A stretch of DNA of 64,000 nt from Patagioenas fasciata (GCF_037038585.1 NC_092522.1:48211661-48275660), one strand, 5' to 3'. Numbered from the stretch's first letter, positions 36,401-49,900 are shown. The notes: generated from the sequence alone by a model not told the origin. Made by a program: numbers and translations.

Positions 36401-39400
36401 AATCATTTCAGTTGAACTCGCTTTTCTTTAAATCGTAATTTTCTTCCTCATGCTACTGAATAAGAGAAGAGCACAAATGGCAAGACAATTTCTTCAGGTA
36501 TTTTAAAATTCACAGCAGAAGGGTGTAGAAGTGGGAGACTATCCTCACTAAACTGCTCCTGATCTTAATTGTTATGGAAATAATTAAAAGCAGCCTTCAA
36601 ATAGAAGTGATTTATTTTTTCCTTGGCTCATAGATTGCTGGAGGAGGTAGAGAGAGGCTGAAACAGTAGGTGAAGAATGAGGAAAGGTGGAGAACACTTG
36701 AGTACAAGGTGTGGGGTTGAAGTGTGTCCCTCTGGTCAGCCATAGATGACTTTTAAGGAAGCAGCTGTCAGTCAGAGCTCTGCTTTCTGTTCATTCCCCA
36801 GGAAGCTGTTTTCTTCACCTCTTCTTTGAAGTGGGAATATTGGCACCCACATGCTTTATCTTGCTTTCAAATTATTTCATTTAACCATAATGCTCTGGTT
36901 TTTGGTTTGTTTCTACTCTCACCCTGAAAACTGATAAAGTCAATTCAAATCCTAATGGGGTTACTTGGGACTAAGCTGATAGAAACTACTGTTCTGAGCC
37001 TTTTGAAGAGAAGATCGTAGGGAGTTGTGGATATGCTATAACAAAATTGCACCTAATTGCCACTAGCCCAGCTGATATATAGCAATAATAGAAAAACGCT
37101 CATAGCTGAGCTGACCACAGTAAAACCTTGCAGTTATGAGATGTTATGAAACCTAAAACCTGATCTTCCAATAAAACGTTCATGGCCTTCAACCTTGTTG
37201 GCAATAAATGAAAAAAATTGTTTAGAATGCATTTTTTTTCTTGAACTGTAATGACATAATTTCTACTCTAATACATTCCTCCTCCCACATACAGTCTTTC
37301 ATTTTACAGTAGAACTTTCCATGCCTTTCACTGGTGTTCTGCTCTGTCTCCCACACCCCTCTGCTGACTTGCCATTACCCACTTGTGGAACAAAAAAATC
37401 GCTTCTTGTTGTTTCAAAAGCGTGGGCCTGCGATACAACAGCATAACTCACTTAAGCCCTGGGTGTTTTGGTGTTGTTTGTCTCTCCAGAGGCTGGAGGC
37501 AGCATGTACCTCCTGGTGATGAACAGCTGGCTGTCAGCTCCCCAGTACCTTCTGCCAGGAAGCGTGTGCTCAGATGTGGCTCCTGCCTGGGAGGTGTCAC
37601 GTTTGCTGGAGCCAGGAGGACATGTTTGCAGCCCCTGAGCAGGCCAGTGACACAGGTTGCACCTCGACCACTGGCAGATTAAATTATTTTTGAAGCTATG
37701 AGTTTGATGTAACTTGTAGAGGATGTAATGTAGGAGATCTCAGAGTGTTGGTGTGTGTTTGTTTTTTTCTCTTTTGTTTTTAAATTCTTTCCTGTGATAG
37801 CATGTCCTTTCAATAAAAGAATATATGGTAGTATGTTGTTTTTTTAAAAAATCCATGGAGAATATTTTGCCCTTTGAAGCCAGTTAGACTTTCAATGATT
37901 TTCTGTCTCATCACTTAGAGTAAATAATTGCAAGAGGTTCCAAAGATGAGGAAGCCCGTATATGGTTCACAAAGATAATGGGATCTTTTTGTTTGTTCAA
38001 TGGATTTTTAAATGCCTGAACAGTTTTCACGATACAAAACTTGGCACTTTTCTGTTTGATACCCACAGGATTAGCACACTTTATCACATGGATGAAATAT
38101 TAAACTAAATAAGTAATCTGACAGGTATGATGGTGATGAAAGCCTCTTGAGCTCTGTATGTCATCAATATTTCAAATAATTTTGTCTTCTGTAGAATCAG
38201 GGGTGGGGGGTTTCTTGTTTTCTTCTTTTAACATCTTGCCTGACACATACAGGTGGTATGTAAACTCGGGAGGTTATTCATAAATTTAATCATAACCCAG
38301 ATATCCTTGACAGAGATTTTTTGTTCCTTCACTTTTTTTCCTCTCTTCTATGTGACTACCATAGCCACTGGTATATTTTAACAATATTTTTATAACCAAA
38401 GATGAGACATTTTTAAAACTTACAAACTACTAGCACATGGATAAAGTAAGTTAATAAATATGCCATTATCTTAAAAGAAGGATCAATAATGTTCACATTT
38501 AAGAGGTAACAAGGTGTAAGGTTATGTTTTATGGGAAGTTAATATACTAAAAGCAGTTTCTCTCCACAAACTGATGTGCTGTAGAATACATCCTCTTTTG
38601 TTTAGCTGTCCATATTTATGTACAGTGTATAAAAAGTGGATATTTGTTACCTTCATGATGCTCTTAAATGGAGAGTGAGAAGACCAAGTGAATGAGCACA
38701 CATGTGGAATAAGAAAATACTTAAGAATACCCTTCATATGTACAAAATGCTCTCAATTTTTTGTTATATTAGAAGAATTGTTCATCTAAAAAAAAAAACA
38801 AAACACTTCAAGTTTTGTGTTTAGATATTATGCTCTGTACAAGATGAAATTAGTGTATTTTTTTTCTTATATCAGAAGAATCCCCTTCAGCTCTTTCCTG
38901 GCTGCTCTTTGACTAGTATAGATGGGAGTGCAGATCTGTATTTTGTGATCATTGATATTTTGAGTAGAATGTTTGAAAATTTGTAGTCTATATTAAGCAA
39001 ACCCCAAGGTTCCTTTGTATTTCTTTCCATATTTTCTTTTCAAGGCTACATTTCCATTATTATATTGGGAGCAATTTATGACAAAATGATGACCATTTGT
39101 ATAGGAGTTCACAAGTGAGTAACCAGTCTGAATGCCTTAGCCTTGTGCCCCTAACAGAACAATAAAGATGTGTCTGGAACTTAGTGCTATCTTTTGTGGT
39201 TGAGTGATATATGAGAAAAATGAAAAACTTGCTAAGTGAGCCTCTTTTTGTACAAAACTGTCATTGAGCTGCTCAGCTGATAGAGACTCTTTCCAGCTGT
39301 CGCTTTCAGTACAAAAGAGACAAAGCCTGTGCCTGGACTTACTCCTGCTTTCCTAGTCTGATTTTCATCTAAAGTCAAGTCTGATGCCTGCAAGGTTATT

Positions 39401-40254
39401 GACCACTTGTCCCATCAGATTGCCAAGGTCTAGAATTCTGACTTTTCTGTGTTTTGTAAGTTCATCGCCAGTTTTTAAAGTATCTTTGTTTTAATAATCA
39501 ACACTAGATACTGGTTTTGTCTAGTTGTGAGGCATAAAATAATTGTCAAACACAAATATGCTGCTCTTTTCATACTCCAGAATATATTAGATGATCTTTT
39601 CTTTTTGTCCATACATCTCAGAAGTATGTTAACTTGAAAATACTTTTGGTTTCAGCAAAAAGCAGCTGTGTACCTATTTTACTCTTGGAAGTATGAGCTG
39701 CTTAAAAATCCCGTAGCTGTTAATCACGACTGCAACAAGAAATACTAATCCCTTTGTGGGAAGGGAGAAGAAGGTCTGAGTGGTGTTTAGGGTATTTGTG
39801 ATAGCTGCAAAGTGTACTGCAGTTCTACAGTGGTCTCAAGCCTTTTTTTTTTTCCACTACTGCTCAGTCTTGATGTGCTGTTGTCTTGTCAAGACAGTCT
39901 CAGCATTGTAGATAAGTGGTAAGAATTTCTTGGGTAGAGTCTTCTACTAAGAAGAAATAAAACGAGAGTAAAGCTCCTGGGTGGAGGAGTGGGGAACTCT
40001 TTGCCAGACAGGAGAGCAGTGAGTGAATGGGGTGTATATATCTGCATGCCTGTGCACACATCTGAAACGGAGAAAGAGAAGTAAAATGTATCTGTGAGTG
40101 ACTCTTGCATTGCCTGTTCCACATGTGCTAAAGAAGCAAAACACTCTCTGATCTGAAATAGAGCACTGTTTCTTTTTTGTTCTTTTGGTGATCTTGTTTT
40201 TGTAAGTCAGCAGGAGACAGGTTATCCTTGATCTGTAGTGGTATGATTTAGATA

Positions 40255-40272
40255 TTTTTTTTTTTTTTTTTT
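40255..40272 (+). repeat. Poly-T run (18)
   Basis: A homopolymer tract in putative intron 1. Confidence 0.9.
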
Positions 40273-42130
40273 GATTGTTGGATATCTATTTCTGGTGGAA
40301 ATGCTACACTCCTCGACTGCTGGTTTTCATCACTCTCATGCTATTGTAGTTATTAGAATGGTATATCCTGTAGGTGTCATTCTTAATGGGTATAAATCTT
40401 TTTACCTCAGTAATGCACTTGTATAAATGTATGGTGGGACACACAGTTTCAAAATACCTAATAAATCAGTTGATCTTTTACTCCAACCTTCTTCCTAGTA
40501 GCAGTTAAAGCTTTATTATAGAAGAGTTTGCTTGGTTTAGTTTTGATTCAATGGTTGAGATAAAGGATGTGTCTTTAGAACTTTGGTAACACTGAAAGTT
40601 TGTTTCAGCTCAGGCTAAATTCCTCTTAGTTACTTAACAACAGCACTGAAGATCAAGGTTTTGAATGAGTGAGGGAGACTTCTAAGGCAGAAGATGTGAT
40701 GTGGGATGGTGCCAAAGCTATTCAGCTCTGCTCAACCTGCATTAGCCAGCAGAAAGCATGAAGGTACAGAGCCTTGCTGTCTTTCTCAAATAAGATTGTC
40801 TGTAAAATGTTTGGGTATGAAAGATGGTGAGAAACTTTGTCCTTTTAAGTCCCAATTGAGGTACACAAACCTCATTACTTTAATTTGCGTTCTCTCCTAT
40901 TAATGGACTAGGAGCATGAACCTTATGTTAGAGCTGCTATAACTAATGTTTGGGGAAAAAAAGTACAACCCGTGAGTTATAAAACACATATTTGCATTTT
41001 GTTTCATGGAAAACTTATTTGAATATGTTGAGCTATGTTATCGGAATATAATTTCCTAATTTTGTATTTACATTTATTTTGAAGCTCTTAAATAAGTATG
41101 TCCAAAACCTTCTTACTGTTGTTTTATTTAGAAGTAGGCTAGGTCATATCTGAATCATGTTGAAATCTATTAATTCTCAACTGGTGAAGTTCTAAATTGA
41201 TATTGTAAATGACTGTTTAACACTGTCTTTATTTCTGTGATATGTGCTGATTTCCAAACTATGTGCAGAAACATGGGCAGTGTATTTATCTCTTGGACCA
41301 TATTTTTTTTCCATGTGATAGGTGGCTGTTACTCCTGTTTCACAAATACTGAAGAGCTGTAACTGCTCCACAGTTAAGGGCACTTGTTTAAGTTCAGCAG
41401 CAGATGGCCTTTTTAAATGAACAAGCCCAGGGACTATCTTACTGAAGATGCAAGGAAAATTATTGTATATGGCACATGATAAAGTGAAACTGTTATCCCT
41501 GCTAATTATTCAGTAATTTTGATCTGTTGTATTTTTTTTCTTTTCCCCAGACAGTGAAGTCTATAAAAGTCTGACAAATACTGCTTTCACATATTTCTGG
41601 TACAGCAAACAAACCTTGCTCTTAGTAATTTTTTGCTTCACAGGAGGGAGGTTATTATCTGTACCTTTCCTCATTTCTCTTCTTGTGCAATAGTGCCTTT
41701 GGGATGCTTCTAGTTTGATTGGCAGGCTGGCGTATTTAAGTATGTCTGAAATAGAGATTGTGTTTTTCATTCGTAACTGCACAAACTATGCCATATTTCA
41801 AGTAAGTTACGTAAGCTTCATCTGCAACAATAATGGGTTTAAGATTTTTACCTGGAGATTTTGTACAATTAAAATTCTGTGGGTTTTTTTAATAGAAGAG
41901 AAAAAAAGACAGCTGTTGAACATAAATGGAAAAGTAATCAGAATGAGGCAGTCCTCACCAGAAACCAAGCTTTACATTTCTTCACTGACTCTTGTGTTTT
42001 GCCATTGGGTAAAGAACAAAGGCCTGGGAAGAAACAGTAGAGTGGTAATTGTAAGTGCCCATATGAAAAATGGTTGTGAATGAGCTGTCTCTGCAGCTGT
42101 ATCAGGGAGATGGGGGAGATATGGGGCAAA

Positions 42131-42186
42131 AAGGAACAACAACCAAAAAGGAACAAAAAACCAAAACCAAACAAAACACAAAACCA
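42131..42186 (+). repeat. A/C-rich low-complexity tract
   Basis: Repeated 'aacaacaaccaaaaagg', 'aaaaccaaaaccaaacaaaa' units. It resembles other A/C tracts in the window (4,906; 52,840; 59,020). No retroposon body was recognised next to it. Confidence 0.7.
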
Positions 42187-42969
42187 AGAACTTCCCCTGC
42201 CTACCAACAGGGGATATCAATTATTTAGTAATGGTTCACAGAAACACTGGATGAGTGAAAGAGTGATGAGTAGTGATTTCTGTTCATGACAAACCTTCTT
42301 TGACTTCAGTGAAACTAGAATTGACATTTACCCAAAATCTGTCACCAAATAATGTTACTCTGTAGATATGGATTAATGGTATTTGGGGTACTGAAAGTGT
42401 TGAGCTGATTCCAGTTTAGTACCTCTGGACCTGAAAGAGGGATAACGGTCTTGTTGTTGTGTACTTATCAACTCAGATACTCCTCAAAAGTATCATCATA
42501 ATTTCTTTATTTACTATTGTATATTTACCTTTTATACGCATCTGTTTTTGCATGTTGTGTGTGTTTGATCTGGCTTATTCCACTCTACTATTCCATCATG
42601 TAATTGAGTGTGGACCGTAAAAAGAAATGGTAGTAAATTGAGACTCATTCTTGGAATTAATTTGATGACCAATTATACTGGGTTTTGCCTTTGATATTCA
42701 AAGGGAAATGGGAGCCATTCAAATGCAATTCTAGACATTTTCAGACCTGTATCAGAGTTAAGGCTGAGAGAGGACTGTACAGAATTTTGCATAGGATTTT
42801 CATTCAAATGCATAAGTTTGTGTATGAAAAGCACTATGAGGTTACAATTGTGTTGAATTGAGAAATTATCAAATTGATTTCTGAATTGGCAAACAAGTTT
42901 CTTTAAGTTACTGGATATTTCAGTTGGAGAGCTGGATGGTATGTTAAAGATCTTGATTTATGTTAAATG

Positions 42970-43341
42970 AAGGTGCCATCACAGAAACACGGTGTCATGA
43001 CTTGCACAATGAGAGTGCTGCAATGGATGGCTATCAACTCTATCCAGAAGGGACAGGCGAGGAAGAAGAGGAGGTGGGGTAGCCAGGTATGTGAGGGAAT
43101 GTTTTGATTGTCTAGAGCTTGATGAGAGTGATAATAGGGTTGAGTGTTTATGAGTGAGATTCAGGGGGAAGGCCAACAAGGCGAGTATCCTGATGGGATT
43201 GTGCTGCAGACAACCCAACCAGAGAAACTGGGAGAAGTCTCATGATCGCTAGCCCTTGTTCATGTGGAGAACTTCAACTTACCAGTTGTCTGCTCTGAGC
43301 AGAAGGTTGGACTGTGTGACTTCCAGAAGTCTTTCTTAACC
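42970..43341 (+). mobile_element. CR1 LINE, internally deleted: endonuclease region joined to 3' end
   Basis: In plus orientation the sequence reads as the apurinic-type endonuclease part of CR1 ORF2. It has ITETR (from 42,978), AMDGYQLY, FDCLELDESDNRVECL (43,103-43,150), then a stop, then RGKANKA and a PNQ motif. The coding phase is broken by stops and indels. After the region matching 'SLALVL..DFNLP..C' (about 43,240-43,295) the sequence jumps to the CR1 3' UTR block 'aggttggactgtgtgactt...cttaacc' (43,302-43,340). The reverse transcriptase, several kb in a full element, is missing. It is therefore a dead copy with a large internal deletion. The overlapping minus-strand 79-codon opening is antisense noise. 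Confidence 0.8.
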
Positions 43342-44647
43342 ACTCCAAAACTTAAACTCATCCTCTAACTGACTTTTTTTTTAATCTGCTTTTCTGTGGA
43401 TACCATCAATGATTTCTGTCTTGGTTACTAACTTTAGTTCCAGGCTGGTAACTCACCTTTATCATTACTGTTTTCAGCATTTACATTTACACAAGGTTAC
43501 ATTTTTTTGTGTTTAGGGTGTATGAAAAGCACTACAAATGTTGTCTTGCCGTACTCTGAAAATACAAGCAAGTTAAGAGCCCCTGTGTCTTTTGTTGTGG
43601 GGTGTGCTACTCAATTTTGCTGTGGTTATACCAGGCCACTCACATTTAAGCTGTATACGTCTTCATTTCTGTTATGAAGCTTGGCATAGTACAAACTAAA
43701 GAAAAAAAAGAATGTGAGGAATAAATGTAGAACTATTCCTGGCAGAGAAGGAATAAGTGACAAAGACAGACTATATCTGAAAGTGACTCTACTATCTATT
43801 CTATATTATCTACTGTATTTTCTATAATTTGTGGCCCAAGCGTGATATTTTGTGATGCCAGAATTGGTACTGTTTCATGCCCTCTTTGTGGTCTTGATGT
43901 TTACATACTTTTGCTATGTAGTCAAAATGAGATGTTGCAAAGGCAGAAAAAAAATATCCCTGGAGCTGAACATTGTTTCATAGAAGAAGAATAAAAAAAG
44001 ATGGGAATGAAGATGGTTTTCACATTAGGTATATGAATGGCTGTGTGTGAAGTGGCATGTTGAGAACAAATATTTTGTTTATTGCCTTTTATTAAAAGAA
44101 TCATTACGTTCCCTATTAATTGCCAATATATTGTAGGTAAAAAGACATCTAGTGAAATGATGGGGCAATGTGGTATGTTCTGTTCATTTCTGACTAAATA
44201 ATTTGGGTATAATGCACGAACCCTTTCCCAGTTGAAAAAGTTCAAAAGGTAGAGCTGTCTCTAGCTTACATTTTCTGGTTTCGTAATGAAGAATATTCTT
44301 TACTTAAGGTGATAATCAAAACGTTAAGAAAAGTCTTCCATGTTAGAGCAGGACTGGTTGATTTTTCATATTCAGGATAAAGGTATAGTTACGTTTGAGT
44401 GTATTTAAGAAAATACGATAGCTTAAGGATAGACCTATTTGCACTGCGACTTATATTAGAGAGTTGAACCATAGTGTATATTGCAAAGAAACATAGAAGG
44501 TGGATGGGGCAAGTGCTCTTCATTATCTGTGTCAGAGAAAGGATCATCTAGAGTTACAGTTTGCTCAGCAGGTTCCATAAACATTTTTTCTCAGCAGTCA
44601 ATCTGAGACTTAAGCAGACAAAAGCAGAATGGATATTGCTTTTCAAA

Positions 44648-44830
44648 TTAGTACTGCTGTGTAATTAATTGCCCTTAATTAGCAAATCTTTCTTGAAGTA
44701 TTCAGACTGTGGTGATGTAATTTGTTTTCCCAGGTAACTGATCACATAACAGGAGAATTCAGCTTGCTTTTAACAAGCTGCTTTTAACAAACTTCAAGTA
44801 ATTACATGTTTGATTGAAAGTGTTTTGATT
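44648..44830. promoter_or_regulatory. TAATTA-rich segment, possible conserved non-coding element
   Basis: The segment packs several homeodomain-type cores (GTAATTAATTG, CTTAATTAGC, AGTAATTAC) and two copies of GCTTTTAACAA (44,766-44,776 and 44,780-44,790) into under 200 bp. Dense TAATTA sites are common in vertebrate enhancers but also arise by chance in AT-rich introns. Nothing beyond motif density supports this, and I give it low confidence. Confidence 0.2.
44762..44790 (+). repeat. Short tandem repeat, two 14-15 bp copies
   Basis: GCTTGCTTTTAACAA is followed directly by GCTGCTTTTAACAA, a small tandem duplication with a one-base indel. Confidence 0.8.
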
Positions 44831-46938
44831 GAAACAGTGGTGGTCTGTCTGAAGACTCTCAAATTGTCTTGGGCCCACCTAGTCCTTCCAGCTTGCTGTT
44901 GCTTCAAGGTAGGAGATGGGTGTTTGGGCTGGGGGCTTTCTGGTGATTGAATGCAGTTCCCTGTGCTACACTTGTCTTGATGCTGAGAGCTTGGAAATGC
45001 CTCCACTGGGGAGGCACCTGTCCTTCGCTGCAGGCACAGGGACTGGCGTGTAGAACTGGGAACAGTGTTTACTGTGATGGTGAAATATCTCCAAACTGAC
45101 CTGTAGCTGGTGATGTTAGGCCAGCCTGGATCAAATAAAGTGCCCCTTCCATAGAGAGGCAAATTTAACTTTGTGACAGTATTTTTATATTTAATATAAT
45201 TTTGTATTGTGACTATTTGTGATAGATGTGCTGTGGTAGTGATAAAATTCCTGTTTTCCATGTAAACTGAGTGGTATGTGTAGCCTGTTATATGATTAGT
45301 GCACTCACCTGCTTGACTTCTTTTAGAATTTGAATTTTCCACACACTACTGGGCAATAGAGAATTATAGATCTTAGAGTGATGAATGTAATTCTTATTAT
45401 AATGGATGCTGTTATTTTTGAAACTCACAAATAAGGGTACAAACTGAGGTGTCAGCCGTACTGAACCAACAGAGGTTATTTTTCATTGTGCTTATGCCTT
45501 TGGTACAGCAGTCCAAGAAAAAATCTGTAAACAAGGAATTCCAGTTTGTGTTTTAAATAGACATTGTAACATTGCAATCAGCATGTTCATTAAAAAAAGC
45601 TTGTCAAATAAGGGAAGTTTTGTGGGTTTTTTGTAGTCAGAGGTGGCCGGAATGTTGATTTGTATATGTTTACTTGGGCAGCATAAAATTGAGAAAGAAC
45701 TTGAAATGGATTTAGAAGGAAAACCCAGTTCACAAGTCAAAGTATAAAAGAATTATGGTGTCCCAAGCCAGGGAGTTTACAATTTCTAAAGCAAAGATAC
45801 AGCCTTGTATAGCTTACATGTAGGGTCTTGAAAAAACACTTGTGTTGTTATAGCAGTAGTTACACAGAAAGACAGAGGGTTGAGTTTGGGGAGAACTGAA
45901 ACACAATAGAAAACAAGTGAATGCCCGATCAGGGATATCTGTTATTTTCTTGAGTCCATGCTTTTGTTATATTTCACTTTCTAAGTCTTGGTGCCTTTTG
46001 TTTTTCTGTCTCGTTATACACAGCTAAGAGGGGCAAAAATACATTGTCAATCTTGTTTATGGCTTATTTTTTGTATATCTTTGCTTTGTTTCACAGTAAA
46101 GCATGCTCCTGCTTCCTGAACCACATTGTTTTCCATTTCTCAGTCTGTATTTCCAGAAGAAGCAGTGTGTTTTCTCTCTGAAATGAAGAATTACAATAGA
46201 TTTCATGTGTGAAACACCTGCACAGTAGGAAGTGAAACAGAACTTTTTAGCTCTCACTGTTTTATGGCAAGATTTCTGTTGCCTTTCCTTCCTGTAAACA
46301 AAAGGAGTCACTTAGAGAGTGGGAAATAGGGTGTTTACAGGATATTTTCTGTATGAAAGGAAGGAAAAGTGCCTTTCCAGAGATCAGCCTATTGTGTTGA
46401 CAATATTGAAAATTATTGGAGTTAAACTGAGTTTAGTGTTTGGAGGGAAATAAACAGCAAAATACATGTAATCACTTCAGTCTTGACCCTGAGAAGTCCT
46501 AGATGCCCCCATTAGTTGCTGAAATCAAAGCAGGAGTTAGGACATCAAGTATTTGTAACTTTTGATCTTTGTAAAAACTTGAGCAGATATAGACTACACT
46601 TCAAAGTAAAAGACAAGAGTTTATGATGTGTGGCTTTTATTTAAAAACAAGGACTTTTGGTACTTTTAATTACTGGTTCAAATTACTTTTGCATACTTGT
46701 CTTCCAGCTGACTGTCTTTGAAATACAGTTGTCTTTGCTGGCAAAATTTCATAATTTGATTTTTTCATGAAAGTAACGGTTTCAAATGTACATGTAGAGC
46801 GTACATATTATCAAAGTTCTGCTTCACCTGTGAAATGTATTAACTATAACTCTGTTGTGAATCAGGATATCTTATTCTTGCCTGTGTTATAAAACTAATT
46901 TGTCTGGATACTATTTGATTTTCATTTATCTTTTGTAG

Positions 46939-46980
46939 CACCGGCAAGAACCTTTAGCACCAGCAAAAATTGTGGATAAG
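46939..46980 (+). CDS. Second coding exon (42 bp) of the unidentified gene
   Basis: A strong acceptor (pyrimidine-rich 'gattttcatttatcttttgtag') ends at 46,938, and a good donor GATAAG|gtattt follows at 46,981. Of the three frames only phase 0 is open. It encodes HRQEPLAPAKIVDK and exits again in phase 0. Exon 1 leaves phase 0, so the two join without a frame break. The length is a multiple of three, so the exon could be skipped or included. No domain can be named from 14 residues. I infer that it belongs to the plus-strand gene that starts at 21,995, since it is the best-scoring splice-bounded open segment I see in the following 40 kb. The rest of the gene would lie beyond the window. Confidence 0.5.
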
Positions 46981-49900
46981 GTATTTAAATTCTACTTAAG
47001 CATTTTACAATAATCTGGCTTTCTTGAAACCTTGGATATATATATCTGACAGAACAGATGACAGCTTTGCTATTAAAACTTAGAAAAAGAGAGAAAAATA
47101 TGCATACAATATCACTTGCCACTAGCTGTATCTATTTTATCTGCAGTTCTTTAGTCATGCTTGAAAATGGAAATTTATTGTAGCAGTTTTTATCATTTCT
47201 TTGCTCCATATATTAGAAGTAGTTACTCTTTCTTGGTATTCAAGTATTAATTGTAAGCGTGGAAATGAAGAAAGTAAAAGTTCTTCGTTGCTTGAAATAT
47301 ATTGAACTCCACTTTGAGTTTCAAAATAGGTACTTAAATACAAAAAGCCTTAACAGCAGTGTTCCCTGTTACAGAACTAATTTTTTTTCCTGCATGATGG
47401 ATCCAATTCCTCGCACAGAATATTTCAGTCTAACTTGACTAATAACACAGGAGTGTGTATGTGTCAATGGCAACTGAGAGTGATTGATATTAAGAAATTT
47501 CTTGCTGAATGGAGCATGTGCCCTGTCTTTGTCCTTAGAGAAGAAATAGAATGGTTCCTTTGCTTGTGTTTTTGTATTCTGCTGGGCCAGAAGTGTCTGT
47601 CTGCTTTTTAACTTTTTCTCTGTAGTTTTTAATTCTTTCTTCATTCTAGGTAGAGTGTTACCAAAAGAGCTACTGCAGTCGTGAATGAGATTTTGTCTAG
47701 GTGTGGAAGAAAACATAAGATTTCTTCTTAGAAGTTTGGAGTCTTGAAAAAACAAATGCCAATAGTACCCTACAACCTAGGCCAAATGGCTCAGCAGGGC
47801 ATTGGCTGGTCTTTGTGGTGCTATGTGGAATTTATTTTGCTGGACTACTTATAATTTTGAACAGAATATTTTTTTTAAAGTGAATGTGATCTCAGGTGTA
47901 ATTACATTCTTGCCCAGAGTATTCTTAATGAGGTAACTAGTAGGTTTAGATTTCACTTGTAATAAATTATTTCCTTATGTCTTGCAAATGTAATAAATCG
48001 TGCTTCCTCTTGTGTGTGGGGGAGTTTGAATCAAACTTTCCTCATAGATTTGCTGAGCTTATCTTTCAGAAATTCAGTGCTGTTTCTTCCTTCCCAGTTC
48101 TGTTTCCCCTCAGATATCCCAGCAGAAATACGGCTCCTATACTAGGAGTTGAGCATGTCCAGGGTACATCAGACTTACTGTATAGATTGATTGCGTCAGG
48201 TTGATACTCTGGACGTTTGGAACTTGCTGTGGAGCTTATCTGTGCAGTGATCATCTGTACAGTGTGTCAGCACTGGGAAGCCTGCTGGGAACTGGCCTCT
48301 CCTGACTGGGATGCTGCATGTTCCTTCTGGAATCAGTTTCTTCTGCAGAACTTTTTAGGTAGAGAAAGAAAACTTGCCTGGAGAAAATCAGATATCTGGT
48401 GCTGATATTATTTTATTTCTGCTTTTCCTATGATAAAAAATAGGAATAGAAAATATTAAAATATTGGACATAAGTAATACCAAAGATCAGGGAGAAAAAT
48501 CATGTTTTTGTAGTTCAAAATGAGGTGCAGTGTATGGCAGGCAACAGTTGTGAATGTCTGACCTTTTGCCACACAGGAGTAGTAATAAGGATTTGCCTTC
48601 CTAATCTACTTAGGAATTACTTCTACCTGCGTTTCAGATATTTTCTTGTGTGAACTCTTCTTTCTTTGCCTTGTCACTGGCCAAGTTGGCTTCCTCAGTG
48701 ACATTCCCTGTAGAAGCAAGACTCTAGTTTTAAGTTCCAGTGGACAATTAGGGGAAAAAAAATATTAACAGACCAGCACACAAAATGCATGTATTGCTTC
48801 CTGGAGAATAAAGCAACCCAGATGGGACTCTAAGAACAGTAAAAGATGGAATGTCCGGGAAAAACAGGTGTATGATAATGGCCTTAGGTACAGGAGTGTT
48901 ATGGTGTCTAATACTACAAATAAGTTTTAAAGTACACTTAAGAAAATAGACATAATTCTCCTGATTTCCAATTTAGAATTTGTTAATTTATGTGAGTTTA
49001 AAGGGTGATACATTAAGTTTTGAGTGTGTGTGTGGTTTTTTTTTTTTTTCCGTTTGTAGATCTTCATGAGTGCAAGGGCAAGATGTTATGAAGAAAATTC
49101 TTAGAATGCTGGTCAACTGATGAATTGTTTTTAAAATACATTATTCTTTTTCTTTTAAATTATTTTTCCCCCTGATGCAGTGTTCTGCATAAGAAATTGG
49201 ATTAAAAAATATGTGGACAAAGCCTGGTGTTTTCCCATTTGGCTGCCTCACAAAAGAATTACATAATCTTTTAAATCCTACTTTACTTGGTGGATCAGTT
49301 GATTCTGCTCTCCACTGCCATAAATAGGCAGTCTGGAAATGGTCTTTGAGACAGCTTGCTCTTCTAGTGATTTGCAATATATAAAGACTTTTTTTTTTTG
49401 GTGAGAAAGACAACGTTAATAATGATAATATTCTTATGAAATTACTTATAGAGAATGGAAACATGTTTCTTTTGGAAAATCAACCAGATTCCATAGCTAT
49501 TCTAAAAAAAAAAAAAAAACAACAATTTTTGCAAATGCTTGCTTTTCATAGATTTACTTTTCTTATTTCCCTATTTGTGCTGAGTAATGGCTGATATTTC
49601 CTCTTATTCAGGCAACCTGCCAAGTTACAGATTTCAAAAAAAAAAAAAGACTGAACTTCACTTGTTTGCTGAGCCATATAAATGATTCTCTTATGCTCAA
49701 GCTCTAGGTTATAACTACACAGGGAAGCTTTTGCTAACGTGAGCATACTGGTAAAAGTAGACTTAAGTGGCTGCCTAGTTTTGATTAGGCCTAAAATGAG
49801 GATAACAGTAAACTGTCCTGCATTCAGTCTCTATGGGCTTTTTTGTTTATGTTGCTGGTGTCTATAATAGATTTGCAGCTGATTTAGGATTTTGAGGCTT

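Larger units (their letters stand above)
22052..46938 (+). other. Putative intron 1 (about 24.9 kb)
   Basis: The interval is bounded by the donor GTAAGG at 22,052 and the acceptor '...tttatcttttgtag' ending at 46,938. It is AT-rich with many poly-T runs and no long open frame. It contains CR1 copies at 31,403-31,704 and 42,970-43,341 and the candidate cassette exons at 30,000, 33,108 and 33,347. Long first introns are usual for vertebrate genes with CpG-island promoters. Apart from the listed items I see nothing gene-like in it. Confidence 0.5.

Noticed and set aside
37334-37682. GC-richer patch with a 99-codon ORF that could be an exon
   Set aside because: The ORF has overlapping openings in another frame, no clear paired splice sites and no domain.
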